Positions 9,601 through 19,993 are shown, counted from the stretch's first letter. The stretch: DNA of 64,000 nucleotides from Chitinophaga rhizophila (GCF_019492185.1 NZ_JAICCF010000001.1:2232001-2296000); one strand, 5' to 3'. Numbers and translations: made by a program. The notes: generated from the sequence alone by a model not told the origin.

Positions 9601-9700
9601 ATGGTATACTTTACGGAGAACAGCGGTTTTATTCGCAGTTGAATGTACGAATTTCCCATACAATGCACTCGTTCTCCCATATCGTTTAAAATTCTTTTCT

Positions 9701-9708
9701 TACGTTTG
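9701..9708 (+). promoter_or_regulatory. -7 promoter box of tyrS
   Basis: TACGTTTG matches the Bacteroidota TAnnTTTG consensus exactly. It lies 21 bp upstream of the ATG at 9730, which supports that start over the upstream in-frame ATG at 9643. No good -33 TTG was found. Confidence 0.55.
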
Positions 9709-9729
9709 CAAAAATTATCCCAATTAATC

Positions 9730-11013
9730 ATGAACCTGATAGAGGAATTACGTTGGAGAGGTATGGTGCAGGATATAATGCCGGGCACGGAGGAGCAATT
9801 ACTGAAAGAAATGACTGCTGCATATGTAGGATTTGACCCTACTGCAGACTCTCTACATATAGGCAGCCTGGTACCAATCCTGCTGCTGGTACACTTACAG
9901 AAAGCCGGTCACAAACCACTGGCCCTTGTAGGCGGCGCTACCGGTATGGTAGGCGATCCTTCTTTCAAAGCGGAAGAACGTAAGATGCTGGACCTGGAAA
10001 CCCTTGCACATAACCAACAGGGTATCAAAGCACAGCTGGAAAAGTTCCTGGACTTCGACCCTGCTAAGCCCAATGCCGCTGAAATGGTCAATAACTTTGA
10101 CTGGTTCAAAAACATATCATTCCTTGACTTCATTCGCGATACCGGTAAACACATCACGGTTAACTATATGATGTCGAAGGATTCTGTAAAGAGAAGACTG
10201 GAAGGCGATAGCGGTATGTCTTTTACAGAATTTACCTATCAGCTGATCCAGGGATATGACTTCTTCCATCTTTACACAGAAAAGAACTGCAAGCTTCAAA
10301 TGGGTGGTTCTGACCAGTGGGGGAACATCGTAACCGGTACAGAACTAATACGCCGTAAGGTAGGTGGTGAAGCATTTGCATTCACCTGCCCACTGCTTAA
10401 GAAGGCTGATGGTAGCAAATTCGGTAAATCGGAGCGAGGCAATGTGTGGCTGGACCCTCAAAAAACTTCCCCTTACCTGTTCTACCAGTTCTGGGTGAAA
10501 ACTACGGACGAAGACGCTAAGAACTATATAAGAATATTCACATTCCTGGGGCAGGAAGAGATCAACGAACTGATTGCTGCACATGAGCAGGACCCAGGAA
10601 AACGGCAGTTACAGAAAAGGCTCGCCGAAGAGCTGACCCGTTTCGTACACGGACAGAAAGAACTGGACTTTGCGCTAAAAGCATCTGACCTCCTGTTCCG
10701 CAACGATACCGCTGATGTACTCCAGTCATTGACCGAGTCCCAGCTGCTCGAGATCATGGACGGGGTTCCTCAGGTAGAAGTAGCGGCCGCTGACCTGGAA
10801 GCGGGGAAAGATATACTGTCTTTCCTGGCAGAAACGAATATCCTTCCTAGTAAAGGAGAAGCCCGTAAAATGATTCAGAATAATGGTATCAGTATTAATA
10901 AGGTGAAAGTCAGTGGAATAGATGCTATTCTCGATAAAAGCCTGTTGCTAAATGACAAATATCTGCTGGTACAAAGAGGTAAAAATAATTATTACCTGGC
11001 TATCGTCAAGTAA
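9730..11013 (+). CDS. tyrS: Tyrosyl-tRNA synthetase
   Basis: Class I aminoacyl-tRNA synthetase charging tRNA-Tyr. The HIGH-type motif is HIGS at residues 43-46 and the KMSKS-type loop is KFGKS at 230-234. [25 protein letters not shown] and [11 protein letters not shown] mark the tyrosine site. The C-terminal 65 residues form an S4-type RNA-binding domain. 427 residues from the ATG at 9730, which is the normal length; a longer frame from 9643 would add a non-family extension. Confidence 0.96.
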   Translation: MNLIEELRWRGMVQDIMPGTEEQLLKEMTAAYVGFDPTADSLHIGSLVPILLLVHLQKAGHKPLALVGGATGMVGDPSFKAEERKMLDLETLAHNQQGIKAQLEKFLDFDPAKPNAAEMVNNFDWFKNISFLDFIRDTGKHITVNYMMSKDSVKRRLEGDSGMSFTEFTYQLIQGYDFFHLYTEKNCKLQMGGSDQWGNIVTGTELIRRKVGGEAFAFTCPLLKKADGSKFGKSERGNVWLDPQKTSPYLFYQFWVKTTDEDAKNYIRIFTFLGQEEINELIAAHEQDPGKRQLQKRLAEELTRFVHGQKELDFALKASDLLFRNDTADVLQSLTESQLLEIMDGVPQVEVAAADLEAGKDILSFLAETNILPSKGEARKMIQNNGISINKVKVSGIDAILDKSLLLNDKYLLVQRGKNNYYLAIVK

Positions 11014-11025
11014 TGCACCTAATAC

Positions 11026-11065
11026 AAAGAGGGCTGTCGTAAAATACAATACGTCAGCCCTCTTT
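11026..11065 (+). terminator. Terminator after tyrS
   Basis: 11-bp stem (11026-11036 with 11055-11065) extended by three more pairs (11038-11040 with 11051-11053) after one mismatch, with a T-rich tail. It sits between tyrS and the convergent PPOX gene and can serve both directions. Confidence 0.8.
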
Positions 11066-11082
11066 TGTTATTATTATAGCCA

Positions 11083-11586
11083 TTATTCTATATCCAATTC
11101 TCCATGCTCGCCTTCCTTATAGCGAGTACCCCTAATAATAGACGTCAGCATATTAAAGAAAATAACCATTTTGCTGGAAGAATTATCCCAAAACCAGGCT
11201 TGCTTGGTATCTACCTTTAACAAACAAATCCGGGGATCGTCGATGCCTTCGGGGAACCAGACATCTACAGCTGGCGTCCACAACTGTTTCATTTTTTCAC
11301 GGTCGAGCACGATCGAACCAATACCGAAAATATTAAGATAGGTGTTGTGACCTGGATGAGAATAGATAAGATTCAGCTCATTATTCTCCGAAATCTGGGT
11401 CACTTTACCGGAATATTCATTGGAAAAAAACCATACGTTCCCGTCTTTATCTACATCTACTGTGGCCATGGGCCTTGATATAACGTGGCCATGCTCGTCT
11501 ATCGTTGTAAACATGCATACCCGCACATCGTTAATTAGGTCAGATACCTTTTTAATAGCCTCTTCTCTTTTGAGGATTGTTGCCAT
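11083..11586 (-). CDS. Pyridoxamine 5'-phosphate oxidase (PPOX) fold family protein
   Basis: A 167-residue split-barrel flavin-binding protein of the general stress protein 26 type. Recognisable blocks are MFTTIDEHGHVISRPMATVDVDKDGNVWFFSNEYSGKVTQI, GIGSIVLDREKMKQLW and the end WFWDNSSSKMVIF. Members bind FMN or a related flavin or haem cofactor; true PNPOx activity is not implied. Cytoplasmic, single-gene unit between two hairpins. Confidence 0.85.
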   Translation of the reverse strand: MATILKREEAIKKVSDLINDVRVCMFTTIDEHGHVISRPMATVDVDKDGNVWFFSNEYSGKVTQISENNELNLIYSHPGHNTYLNIFGIGSIVLDREKMKQLWTPAVDVWFPEGIDDPRICLLKVDTKQAWFWDNSSSKMVIFFNMLTSIIRGTRYKEGEHGELDIE

Positions 11587-11641
11587 CTATTAATGTGTTT
11601 GTATGAAACAATAAAAATTCATGCCATGATAAAAATGAGAA

Positions 11642-11673
11642 AGGCCCGGGGTTGTTAGTACAACACCGGGCCT
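11642..11673 (-). terminator. Terminator of the amidohydrolase operon
   Basis: 14-bp stem with one mismatch (11642-11655 with 11660-11673) and a 4-nt loop, 21 bp beyond the stop of the minus-strand amidohydrolase at 11695. It separates that operon from the PPOX gene. Confidence 0.75.
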
Positions 11674-11694
11674 CTGATTGAATATAAGTTTTGG

Positions 11695-12987
11695 CTATTT
11701 CAGTCCGTACTTATATTTATAACGCTCATATAACTGTTTGTGTTTATTATCCAGGTTTACTTCTCTTCCCTGAATAAAAGCCTGTGTTACGACACTGCTA
11801 CGCATATCCAGCAGATCGCCGGTACTGATAGTAATATTCGCATCTTTACCAGTTTCCAGTGACCCGGTTGTTTTATCGATACCTAATATTTTAGCGGCAT
11901 TCAATGTTACCGCCGCTAGTGCCTCCTCTTTGGAAAGCCCGTAAGTACTGGCTGTTCCTGCTTCAAATGGCAGATTACGCTGCTGCCAGAAGCCCTCATT
12001 ACTCAGACAAAAGAGTACTCCTGCCTGTTGCAGCTGAGCTGCTGTCTTATAGGGCTGGTCTATGTCATCATCCTGCATAACTGGCAGGCTATGAGGCTGT
12101 GCCAATACAACTGCAATATTCGCCTGCTTCAGTACATCGGCAATCATCCAGGCGTCAGCGCCGCCAGCTATTACCACTTCTATATCAAACTCTTTTGCAA
12201 AGTCAACTGCCACCAGCATTTCCTTCACAAGATTACAGTGAATGAACAACTTCTGCTGTTTTTCAAAGATGTTCCGTACTGCTTCAAACTTCAGATTTAC
12301 AGCACTGTGTTTGTTGTCCTGAAAATATGCCTTTGCCTCACGCAGAAATGCACGCACTTTATTGGTCTTTTCTGCAAATTCTTCACTTTTGTCTTTTGTT
12401 GCCGGGAAACGGCCAGGTGAAGCAGGTGATGGCAATAAACTTGGCATATAAAAGTGGATAGCGCCATCTGTTTTGTAAGCGGCATCTTCCCAATTCCAGG
12501 CATCCAACTGCACTACGGAAGACGAACCAGGGATCATCCCACCTTCTGGTGTAACCTGTGCCAGAAGAATACCATTTGAGCGCAGGGTGTTAATCACTTT
12601 TGAATCCGTATTATAAGCTACCAGTGAACGTACGGAAGGATTAATTTCTCCCACTTCACTGAAGTCGTTAGTAGAACGGACCGCTTCCACCTCTGTCAGA
12701 CCCAGGGTGGTCAGCGGAGCAATTACTCCGGGATAAACATGTTTACCCTGGAGGTCAATCACATTAACGTCTGCTGCCGGCGCAGGAAGATTACTGCCTA
12801 CAGCGGTGATCTTTCCATTGACAAACGAGAGTGAACCTTTCTCAATCACCTGTCCATTACCCACATGAATAGTGGCGTTGGTCAGGTATACAGGCTTAGA
12901 CTGCGGCGGGGCAGGATATATAGTTTCCTGTGCCATTACGGCTGAGCAGGAAAATGCTGTGATGTATGTTAATAAACTACGTTTCAT
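11695..12987 (-). CDS. Secreted amidohydrolase-like protein, metal site not evident
   Basis: 430 residues from the ATG at 12987, chosen because it begins a signal peptide ending at VMA-QE. The N-terminal composite beta-sandwich (TNATIHVGNGQVIEKGSLSFVNGKITAVG) and C-terminal EEALAAVTLNAAKILGIDKTTGSLETGKDANI are classic amidohydrolase/imidazolonepropionase-type. However, where PGxIDxHxH is expected, it reads YPGVIAPLTTLGLT with no HxH pair. Catalysis is therefore doubtful; it could be a partner of the larger protein encoded just upstream (25 bp). Confidence 0.8.
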   Translation of the reverse strand: MKRSLLTYITAFSCSAVMAQETIYPAPPQSKPVYLTNATIHVGNGQVIEKGSLSFVNGKITAVGSNLPAPAADVNVIDLQGKHVYPGVIAPLTTLGLTEVEAVRSTNDFSEVGEINPSVRSLVAYNTDSKVINTLRSNGILLAQVTPEGGMIPGSSSVVQLDAWNWEDAAYKTDGAIHFYMPSLLPSPASPGRFPATKDKSEEFAEKTNKVRAFLREAKAYFQDNKHSAVNLKFEAVRNIFEKQQKLFIHCNLVKEMLVAVDFAKEFDIEVVIAGGADAWMIADVLKQANIAVVLAQPHSLPVMQDDDIDQPYKTAAQLQQAGVLFCLSNEGFWQQRNLPFEAGTASTYGLSKEEALAAVTLNAAKILGIDKTTGSLETGKDANITISTGDLLDMRSSVVTQAFIQGREVNLDNKHKQLYERYKYKYGLK

Positions 12988-13012
12988 GTTGTTTGATTGA
13001 TGCGTGCAACGA

Positions 13013-16000
13013 TTATAATTCATTCGTTCCGTCGGTCAGGCGCTGCTGGTGACCAGCCTGCAGATCTTCACAATGGTACATTTCCTCCCTGGAAGCTGCT
13101 GCTTTCTGTGTTGGTGTTCCTTTTTTCTTCTCACCCAGCATTTTCAGCACCAGGCGGTTACGCTCATTACTGATACGCTGACGAAGCTCCAGATCTCTGG
13201 CTCTGTCAAAGTATACAATACCGTCAACAAGTGTTTTCTCAGCCTTTGCATAGATACTTAATGGATTATCACTCCATAGTACCAAGTCGGCATCTTTACC
13301 TGTTTTTATACTGCCGGTACGATCTGCTACATGCAGCAATTTAGCCGGATTGAGCGTCACCAGTTTGAGGGCTTCTTCTTCCGTCATATCTCCATATTTT
13401 ATGCTTTTTGCCGCTTCCTGGTTTAGCCTGCGGGCCATTTCAGCATCATCTGAGTTAATTGCCACATTCACACCTACGCGTTGCATAATTGTAGCATTGT
13501 AGGGTATAGCATCCTGTACTTCCATTTTATATGCCCACCAGTCTGCAAAAGTACCAGCGCCTGCGCCATGATCTTTCATCTTATCCGCTACTTTATAGCC
13601 TTCCAGAATATGAGTGAAGGTATTTACCTTGAAACGGAAGGTATCTGCTACGTGCATAAGCATATTGATCTCACTCTGTACGTAAGAGTGGCAGGTAATG
13701 AAACGCTTACTATTTAGGATTTCTACTAAAGCATCCAGCTCAAGATCGCGGCGTTTGCCTGCTCCTTCTTTCTCATAGTCGCGTGCACGCGTAAATGCAT
13801 CTTTTAATACCTGTTCAACCCCCATACGCGTTTGTGGGAATCGTTCACGCTGACGCTCACCCCAGTTAGCCTGCTTTACGTTTTCGCCCAATGCAAATTT
13901 GATGAACGGATCTGAACCGGCGAACTTCAAGGCCTCTGCATCAGCGCCCCAACGTAGTTTTATCAGCTGGCTTTGTCCTCCTATTGTATTAGCCGAACCG
14001 TGTAGCAGATGAGACGCTGTTACTCCACCACTCAGCTGCCTGTATATGTTCACGTCATCAGGATTTACTACGTCTGCAATACGTACTTCTGAAGTAACTG
14101 ACTGTGTTCCTTCATTTACTCCTTTGGAGATAGCAATATGTGAGTGCTCGTCAATGATACCTGCTGTTAGGTGTTTTCCTGTGCCATCAATTACCTGGGC
14201 ACTTCCTGCTGAGAGGTTTTTACCAATCTGAGCAATCTTACCGTTCCTGATAAGAACATCTGTATTTTCCAGTTTGCCTTCCTGCTCATTTGTCCACACG
14301 GTGGCATTTTTAATCAGAACGTCCTGCTGTTTAGGCATTGTCTCCCAGCCATAGCCATTAAACGGATAATACAGCCTACCTGGTTGCGGTACTGCTTTAG
14401 GTTTTGATGTATCCTGCTTTGCATATGCAGTATTAAATACAGCATTCCATTTCACCCATTTTCCGGCAGTATCCAATCCGGTTCCATTCCATTCTGTTGT
14501 ACCAGCAATACCGCTCAGGCGCAATTGTGCTCCACCTTTTTTCAGTGGGAAAGCGATTTTAACCAGCTTATCATTTATAGCAACAGTACCTGCTACTGTA
14601 TCCTGCTGAATGAGAGAAAGGCTTGGCGTTGCAGGTGTACCTTTCAGCAACAGCGTGTACTTCTGGTTACCTGGGGTAATGGTCAGGGTATAAGTACCAC
14701 GAATATCCTTCCACCCTTCTTCTTTAATTGTATACTTTTTGCCCTGTACCCAGTTCTGGAACAATACGGTTTGTTCATTGAAAATAGTTCCGGAGGTTAC
14801 AAGGAAATTAGCCAGCTTTCCTGCTTCCAGAGAGCCTACCAGATCTTCTGCTTTGATGATACGTGCAGGAGCAAGCGTCAGTGCTTCCAGTGCCTTCTGC
14901 TCGCTCAGGCCATGTTCTATAGATTTCCTCACTGCAGCCAAGAACTGTTTCAGATCTTTCAAACCGGAGGCTGTCAGGCAAAATGGAATATTAGCTTTCT
15001 CAAAAGCAGCTGCTTCTGTCGGAGCCAGTTCCCAGTGCTTCATATCACTGAGCGCTACAAAACGTGCATCATTGGGATCTTCTACATCTATCGGCTGCGG
15101 GAAGTTCAAAGGCAGGATGAAAGAAGCCTTGGTAGCCACCATTTCCGGAATACGCTGATATTCATTACCACTTGCCCTGATAATATACTGTACACCAAAT
15201 TCGTCACCGATTTTATCAGCGCGGAGTGCATCCCATTTGTCCTGTACGTCAAATATCTGCGGTAAGGCGCGGTTTTCATTCCAGGACTGCAGGGTCAGGT
15301 TGGTCCCCTCCTTTGCCGGACGGGACTGGTACCATTGTGCATCCAGGAATGTCTGACGTAACAATGCAATACTACCCATCAGGGAACCAGGATAATTCTG
15401 TGAGGAACTGCCCTTATCAAATGAATAATAGGCACCTGCTTTCTCTCTGATCATCACCTTATTCTCTCTATCATCTGCCAGCGATACCAGCGCTCCTGTA
15501 CCGCGTGCTATACCATCCTGCTGATGGGTAAGTACGGTACCGAAACCGGCATTTCTTAATGATTCGGCAGTAGTTCCGTCAACCTGGAATACACTAGCTG
15601 CATTCACCTCACTTTTGATTGCCTGGTTCCAGCCATATGCACCTTTTGTAGCAGAAAGGAACTGTGGTTCTCCTCTATAACCACCTGCAGCTTTCTTCAC
15701 TGGCTGCGTACCATAATCACTATAAATATCCACGAACGAAGGATAGATATACTTACCCTCACAGTCAATTACTACTGCATCTTTAGGCGCGGGGCTATTA
15801 CCCACGCTTACAATACGTCCATTACGGATCACCAGGGTGGCATTAGTAAGCACATTCCCTGCACTCTTTACAATAGTCGCTTTTACAAAAGCATAACATC
15901 CCTCTCTGGGATCGGCAATACCGTTCACAGGAAATGTCTCCTGTGCAGATGCATACGACCCCGCTAAAAGGCCGCTTAGCAATAGGCACAGGCGGGATAG

Positions 16001-16030
16001 CCGCTTACGCGGCGAGAAAAAACTACTCAT
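13013..16030 (-). CDS. Large secreted tandem amidohydrolase family protein
   Basis: 1005 residues with a signal peptide ending at SYASA-QE. It contains two amidohydrolase-type modules. The first (about 45-440) lacks the HxH signature (IYPSFVDIYSDYG). The second (about 575-970) has it as IIDEHSHIA, plus TCHSYVQSEI, NTFTHILEGYK and INSDDAEMARRLNQEA, which offer further metal ligands. Likely a periplasmic metal-dependent hydrolase whose substrate cannot be read from sequence. Transcribed with the smaller amidohydrolase-like gene downstream. Confidence 0.85.
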   Translation of the reverse strand: MSSFFSPRKRLSRLCLLLSGLLAGSYASAQETFPVNGIADPREGCYAFVKATIVKSAGNVLTNATLVIRNGRIVSVGNSPAPKDAVVIDCEGKYIYPSFVDIYSDYGTQPVKKAAGGYRGEPQFLSATKGAYGWNQAIKSEVNAASVFQVDGTTAESLRNAGFGTVLTHQQDGIARGTGALVSLADDRENKVMIREKAGAYYSFDKGSSSQNYPGSLMGSIALLRQTFLDAQWYQSRPAKEGTNLTLQSWNENRALPQIFDVQDKWDALRADKIGDEFGVQYIIRASGNEYQRIPEMVATKASFILPLNFPQPIDVEDPNDARFVALSDMKHWELAPTEAAAFEKANIPFCLTASGLKDLKQFLAAVRKSIEHGLSEQKALEALTLAPARIIKAEDLVGSLEAGKLANFLVTSGTIFNEQTVLFQNWVQGKKYTIKEEGWKDIRGTYTLTITPGNQKYTLLLKGTPATPSLSLIQQDTVAGTVAINDKLVKIAFPLKKGGAQLRLSGIAGTTEWNGTGLDTAGKWVKWNAVFNTAYAKQDTSKPKAVPQPGRLYYPFNGYGWETMPKQQDVLIKNATVWTNEQEGKLENTDVLIRNGKIAQIGKNLSAGSAQVIDGTGKHLTAGIIDEHSHIAISKGVNEGTQSVTSEVRIADVVNPDDVNIYRQLSGGVTASHLLHGSANTIGGQSQLIKLRWGADAEALKFAGSDPFIKFALGENVKQANWGERQRERFPQTRMGVEQVLKDAFTRARDYEKEGAGKRRDLELDALVEILNSKRFITCHSYVQSEINMLMHVADTFRFKVNTFTHILEGYKVADKMKDHGAGAGTFADWWAYKMEVQDAIPYNATIMQRVGVNVAINSDDAEMARRLNQEAAKSIKYGDMTEEEALKLVTLNPAKLLHVADRTGSIKTGKDADLVLWSDNPLSIYAKAEKTLVDGIVYFDRARDLELRQRISNERNRLVLKMLGEKKKGTPTQKAAASREEMYHCEDLQAGHQQRLTDGTNEL

Positions 16031-16670
16031 TGGTTTGTGTTTGACAATTTAGATTTTGGGTTCATAGACTCCTGACAATCAGAAGGGTTGCCTATACAGC
16101 ATTATCCCCCTGAGCCCTAAAAGTAACAAATGATTAATGTGGTGTCTGCATCTTTCAGCAGATTTTTGATGACTGGTAGTAATATTGTGCTAATTCCCTA
16201 TATTTATCAGGGAGAAAAACCTGTTTTACATCAAAAGCAATATGATCCACTTTAGTTGGCTATCAGCCTGCTTTTTGCTTACAATAAACAGTGATATAAT
16301 GGAGCCTGTTATTGCCAGAAAAATAGGATTTATTACGGTTCAACGCGATGATAAAATGAGTGATAAAGCTGACCAGCGGCTATATATTTTCTAACAACAA
16401 GAGCAAGACATTCTCGCAGCTAGTACGGATATTATGCTAAGCCAGAAAATGTTCAATTGAAATATATAGCTTTCCAGGAAAGGCAAGGGTCACTAAGCGA
16501 AAGCACTGCATAAAGCAAGAAGCAGGTATTTCGTACTGGTATTGACTGCAGGCCGGTATAAGAAATATATGATTGGAAGCTAATGTAGCATGAACAAAGA
16601 GAAGCCAGAATGGACAAAAAGCAGGAAAGAAGGAATGCCCATTATTCTGGTCTATTAATATAGAAACGAC
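16031..16670. other. Intergenic region without a supported gene
   Basis: 640 bp upstream of the large amidohydrolase gene and of glycerate kinase. A 50-codon reading frame at 16242-16394 on the plus strand starts with ATG but has no recognisable family or promoter, so it is not called. No repeats or tRNA were seen. The region must contain the promoter of the minus-strand amidohydrolase operon, but no exact TAnnTTTG box was found. Confidence 0.5.
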
Positions 16671-16702
16671 ATAAGGATGCTGGTCAGCATCCTTATGTTT
16701 TT
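16671..16702 (+). terminator. Hairpin plus T-run directly upstream of glycerate kinase
   Basis: Perfect 12-bp inverted repeat (16671-16682 with 16685-16696) followed by GTTTTT. This is a textbook intrinsic terminator, but no plus-strand gene precedes it, and the glycerate kinase ATG is only 12 bp beyond the T-run. It may be an attenuator in that gene's leader or the end of a small RNA. Confidence 0.6.
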
Positions 16703-16714
16703 AATATAGTGATC

Positions 16715-18016
16715 ATGAGCAGAGCAGATGCAATTTTAATATTTAAAGCCGCTGTAGCTGCTGTACAGCCAGCTAGTCTGATGCAGCAGCATATACATGT
16801 ACAAAGTAATGTATTAACGGTATGTGAACAGCAGTTCCAGCTCTCTCCTGCTACTACAGTATGGATATTTGGTGCAGGAAAAGCAGCCGCGTCCATGGCG
16901 CATGCCGTTGAACAGATCCTGGAAACATTACCTCTCAAAGGCCTGGTTATTACCAAGTACGGGCATGCATTGCCGTTACGCCAAGTTAAAGTTGCGGAAG
17001 CAGATCATCCCCTGCCGGATGAAGATGGGGTAAAGGCTACTACACAACTGATTGCGCAGCTGCAAACGGTGCAACCGGACGATGTTGTACTCTTCCTGCT
17101 GTCAGGAGGCGCTTCTGCCCTGCTGGCTGACTATCCCGCAGGCGCTGATCTGCTACAGACACAGGAAGTATTCTCTCTTCTGCTAAAAAGCGGAGCCGAT
17201 ATCTATGAAATGAATACTGTACGCAAACATCTCTCAGCAGTCAAAGGCGGACAACTGGCATTGCTCGCAAATACGACGGCCTGGTGTACGCTTATACTCA
17301 GCGATGTTGTAGGCGATGATCTGTCTGTCATTGGTTCCGGCCCTACAGTGGCAGACCCTTCAACATTTAACGAGGCCATACATATTCTGGACAAATATCA
17401 CCTAACTGATAAGTTACCTCCTGCCATTTATCAACACTTACGACAAGGGAGTATTGGTAAGATAGCTGAAACGCCTAAACCCGGGCATCCAGGCCTTCAG
17501 CATGTGCATAACTTTTTAATAGGTAGTAATCAGATTGCACTGAAAGCTGCACAAATTACTGCCAATCAGTTAGGATATGATACGCAAATACTTACAACAA
17601 CAGCAACTGGATCTGTTACCAGTCTTGCTAACTATTTAATCAGTACTGCCCAGGAATGGGAAGGTAAAAAACCCGCTTGCCTACTTATGGGTGGAGAGAG
17701 TACCGTAACAGTTACTGGCAGTGGAAAAGGAGGTCGAAACCAGCAACTGGCACTGGAAGCAGGCATTTTGCTACATAAGCTTCCTGGTATACTATTATTG
17801 AGTGCGGGTACTGATGGTACCGATGGACCAACAGATGCTGCAGGTGCATTTGCTGACCAGGACCTGATGCTGCATGCCACCGCTGAAGGACTGAATGCTA
17901 CTGCCTTTCTGCAGCAACACGATGCCTACCATTTCTTTGAAAAAGCAGGCGGATTAGTTAAAACCGGGCCTACACAGACGAATGTAATGGATATCATGCT
18001 TGTAATCATTTACTGA
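16715..18016 (+). CDS. Glycerate kinase, MOFRL/DUF4147 type
   Basis: Phosphorylates glycerate, most likely to 2-phosphoglycerate as in the GckA group, linking sugar-acid or glyoxylate catabolism to glycolysis. Family blocks: FGAGKAAASMAHAVE, LFLLSGGASALLADYP, NTVRKHLSAVKGGQLA, LSDVVGDDLSVIGSGPTV and, in the C-terminal MOFRL domain, GGESTVTV with GKGGRNQQLALEA and SAGTDGTDGPTDAAGA. The ATG at 16715 is preferred to the GTG two codons earlier. Possibly regulated by the hairpin just upstream. Confidence 0.93.
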   Translation: MSRADAILIFKAAVAAVQPASLMQQHIHVQSNVLTVCEQQFQLSPATTVWIFGAGKAAASMAHAVEQILETLPLKGLVITKYGHALPLRQVKVAEADHPLPDEDGVKATTQLIAQLQTVQPDDVVLFLLSGGASALLADYPAGADLLQTQEVFSLLLKSGADIYEMNTVRKHLSAVKGGQLALLANTTAWCTLILSDVVGDDLSVIGSGPTVADPSTFNEAIHILDKYHLTDKLPPAIYQHLRQGSIGKIAETPKPGHPGLQHVHNFLIGSNQIALKAAQITANQLGYDTQILTTTATGSVTSLANYLISTAQEWEGKKPACLLMGGESTVTVTGSGKGGRNQQLALEAGILLHKLPGILLLSAGTDGTDGPTDAAGAFADQDLMLHATAEGLNATAFLQQHDAYHFFEKAGGLVKTGPTQTNVMDIMLVIIY

Positions 18017-18024
18017 AGCTTTGG

Positions 18025-18052
18025 TTGTTCCGATCATATTTTCTTAGGTTTG
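18025..18052 (+). promoter_or_regulatory. Putative promoter upstream of uxuA
   Basis: TTG at 18025-18027 and TAGGTTTG at 18045-18052, separated by 17 bp, match the Bacteroidota -33/-7 pattern. It would give a 160-nt leader before uxuA. A second box TATTTTTG at 18196-18203 lies much closer to the ATG but has no -33 partner. Confidence 0.5.
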
Positions 18053-18219
18053 CAAAAATTCTACAGGGACAGGATGATCATAAACCATTGGAGTACACGC
18101 TTTTCTAGTATAAAAAAGGTAAAAGGCCATACTATTAACCCTGTAGCATGAAAAGAATCATTTATTACTAAATCATTAATTATTTTCGGAAGTCCTATTT
18201 TTGGGGCTTAAACCTTTAT

Positions 18220-19401
18220 ATGCGTATGCTAAGAATGGAACAGACATGGCGCTGGTTTGGACCAAATGATCCGGTTAGCCTGGCTGATATCAAACAAGCC
18301 GGAGCTACAGGCATTGTAACGGCTTTACACCATGTTCCGAACGGCGAGATATGGACAGTTGAAGAGATACAAAAACGAAAGGAAATCATCGAAGCTGCTG
18401 GCCTTACGTGGTCGGTAGTAGAAAGTGTACCTGTTCATGAAGATATTAAAACACAGAGTGGCAGATTTATAGAGTATATCCAACATTACCAGCAAACCCT
18501 GCGTAACCTGGCTCAATGCGGTATTTATATAGTGACCTACAACTTTATGCCTGTACTGGACTGGACAAGGACTGACCTGGCATATACTGTTGCTGACGGC
18601 TCAAAGGCCCTGCGCTTTGAAAAAGCCGCCTTCCTGGCTTTCGACCTGTTCATGTTACAGCGCCCGGGTGCAGAGAACGATTATGATCCTGCGGAAATAT
18701 CCATGGCTAAGGAACATTTCGATAGTATGACTGATGCAGAAAAAACACTGCTGCAAAAGAATATTATTGCCGGACTTCCAGGCTCTGAAGAGAGCTTTAC
18801 ATTAGAAAAATTCCAGGCTGCACTGGATAAATATAAAGGTATTGATGCTACTCAGCTCAAACTGCACCTCTTCTATTTCCTGCAGCAAATAGCGCCTGTT
18901 GCAGAAGAAGTAGGCGTAAAACTTGCTATCCATCCAGATGATCCTCCTTTCCCTATTCTGGGTCTTCCAAGGATCGTCAGCACAGAACAGGATGCAAGAG
19001 AGTTGCTGGCAGCCGCTCCTTACGCCTCCAATGGTCTCTGCTTCTGTACAGGCTCTTACGGCGTACGTCCTGACAATGACCTGCCAGGAATGGTAGAGCG
19101 GATGGGAGAACATATTCATTTTATACACCTCAGAAGTACCCAACGCGACAGTATTGGCAACTTCCATGAGGCTAATCACCTGGAAGGTGATGTGGATATG
19201 TACGCTGTGGTGAAAGCTATCCTGTCTGTGATGCATAAACGGAATACCTCTATTCCCATGCGCCCTGATCATGGGCACCAGATGCTGGACGATCTCCACA
19301 AAACAACAAATCCCGGCTACAGCGCCATAGGCCGCTTACGCGGACTTGCTGAACTCCGGGGACTTGAACTCGGCATTGCCCGCTCAATTTCCAACAGATG
19401 A
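18220..19401 (+). CDS. uxuA: Mannonate dehydratase
   Basis: Converts D-mannonate to 2-keto-3-deoxygluconate in hexuronate degradation. A TIM-barrel enzyme of 393 residues. Characteristic blocks are [69 protein letters not shown] with metal-binding His, [15 protein letters not shown] and [12 protein letters not shown]. Three in-frame ATGs (18220, 18226, 18235) are possible starts. It lies beside glycerate kinase, though other uronate genes are not in view. Confidence 0.95.
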   Translation: MRMLRMEQTWRWFGPNDPVSLADIKQAGATGIVTALHHVPNGEIWTVEEIQKRKEIIEAAGLTWSVVESVPVHEDIKTQSGRFIEYIQHYQQTLRNLAQCGIYIVTYNFMPVLDWTRTDLAYTVADGSKALRFEKAAFLAFDLFMLQRPGAENDYDPAEISMAKEHFDSMTDAEKTLLQKNIIAGLPGSEESFTLEKFQAALDKYKGIDATQLKLHLFYFLQQIAPVAEEVGVKLAIHPDDPPFPILGLPRIVSTEQDARELLAAAPYASNGLCFCTGSYGVRPDNDLPGMVERMGEHIHFIHLRSTQRDSIGNFHEANHLEGDVDMYAVVKAILSVMHKRNTSIPMRPDHGHQMLDDLHKTTNPGYSAIGRLRGLAELRGLELGIARSISNR

Positions 19402-19519
19402 AAGTCCACACCTGCAGCCTACTGGCAGCTTTATAAGGTTGGGATTAGAAACGAAAAAGTAAGCAGCTGGATTCAAGAACGCTGATCATTTATTAAGTAG
19501 CTCCAAAAAAACAATTCAT

Positions 19520-19993
19520 ATGAACAGTTCACTGGATGAGCAGTTAGAGCAACATCTGGCGCAACGGCAACATAGCCTGATCAGGATGTTAGGCTTGTTG
19601 AAAAAAGATATGGACTGTAGGATCATGCAAAAACTACAGCAAAAAGGTTATAATAACTTTAAGCTGGGAGATCTTGTGCTGATCGTGAATATTGAACCGG
19701 AAGGGACCATCAATAATGAACTGGCAAGAAAAGCCCGTATCACCAAACAGGCAATGAGCAAAGTAGTGAAGAACCTGGAAGCAGGAGGCTTCATTCATAC
19801 CTGCAAACATGCCAGCGATGCCCGTGCTGCGGTTATATCACTTACAGATGAAGGCAAAAAGCTCATCATCTGCGCTGCAGAAAGTTTTGAGGAAATACAA
19901 GAAGAATATACTCACATCGTCGGGGCCGAAGATGCCGTATCTCTGAAACGAGTCTTAAGTAAACTGGTCTTCAGTTTACACCCGCAGTGCTGA
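19520..19993 (+). CDS. MarR family transcriptional regulator
   Basis: 157 residues with a winged helix: the helix-turn-helix segment NNELARKARITKQAMSKVVKNLEAGGFI (about 74-101) is followed by the wing CKHASDARAAVISLTDEGKKL. The N- and C-terminal helices would form the dimer interface. A cytoplasmic DNA-binding regulator with unknown ligand and targets. The gene stands alone between uxuA and a terminator. Confidence 0.9.
   Translation: MNSSLDEQLEQHLAQRQHSLIRMLGLLKKDMDCRIMQKLQQKGYNNFKLGDLVLIVNIEPEGTINNELARKARITKQAMSKVVKNLEAGGFIHTCKHASDARAAVISLTDEGKKLIICAAESFEEIQEEYTHIVGAEDAVSLKRVLSKLVFSLHPQC

Noticed and set aside
16242..16394. 50-codon plus-strand frame in the gap upstream of glycerate kinase
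   Set aside because: No promoter box, no family resemblance and low-information sequence; kept only as a note in the intergenic entry.
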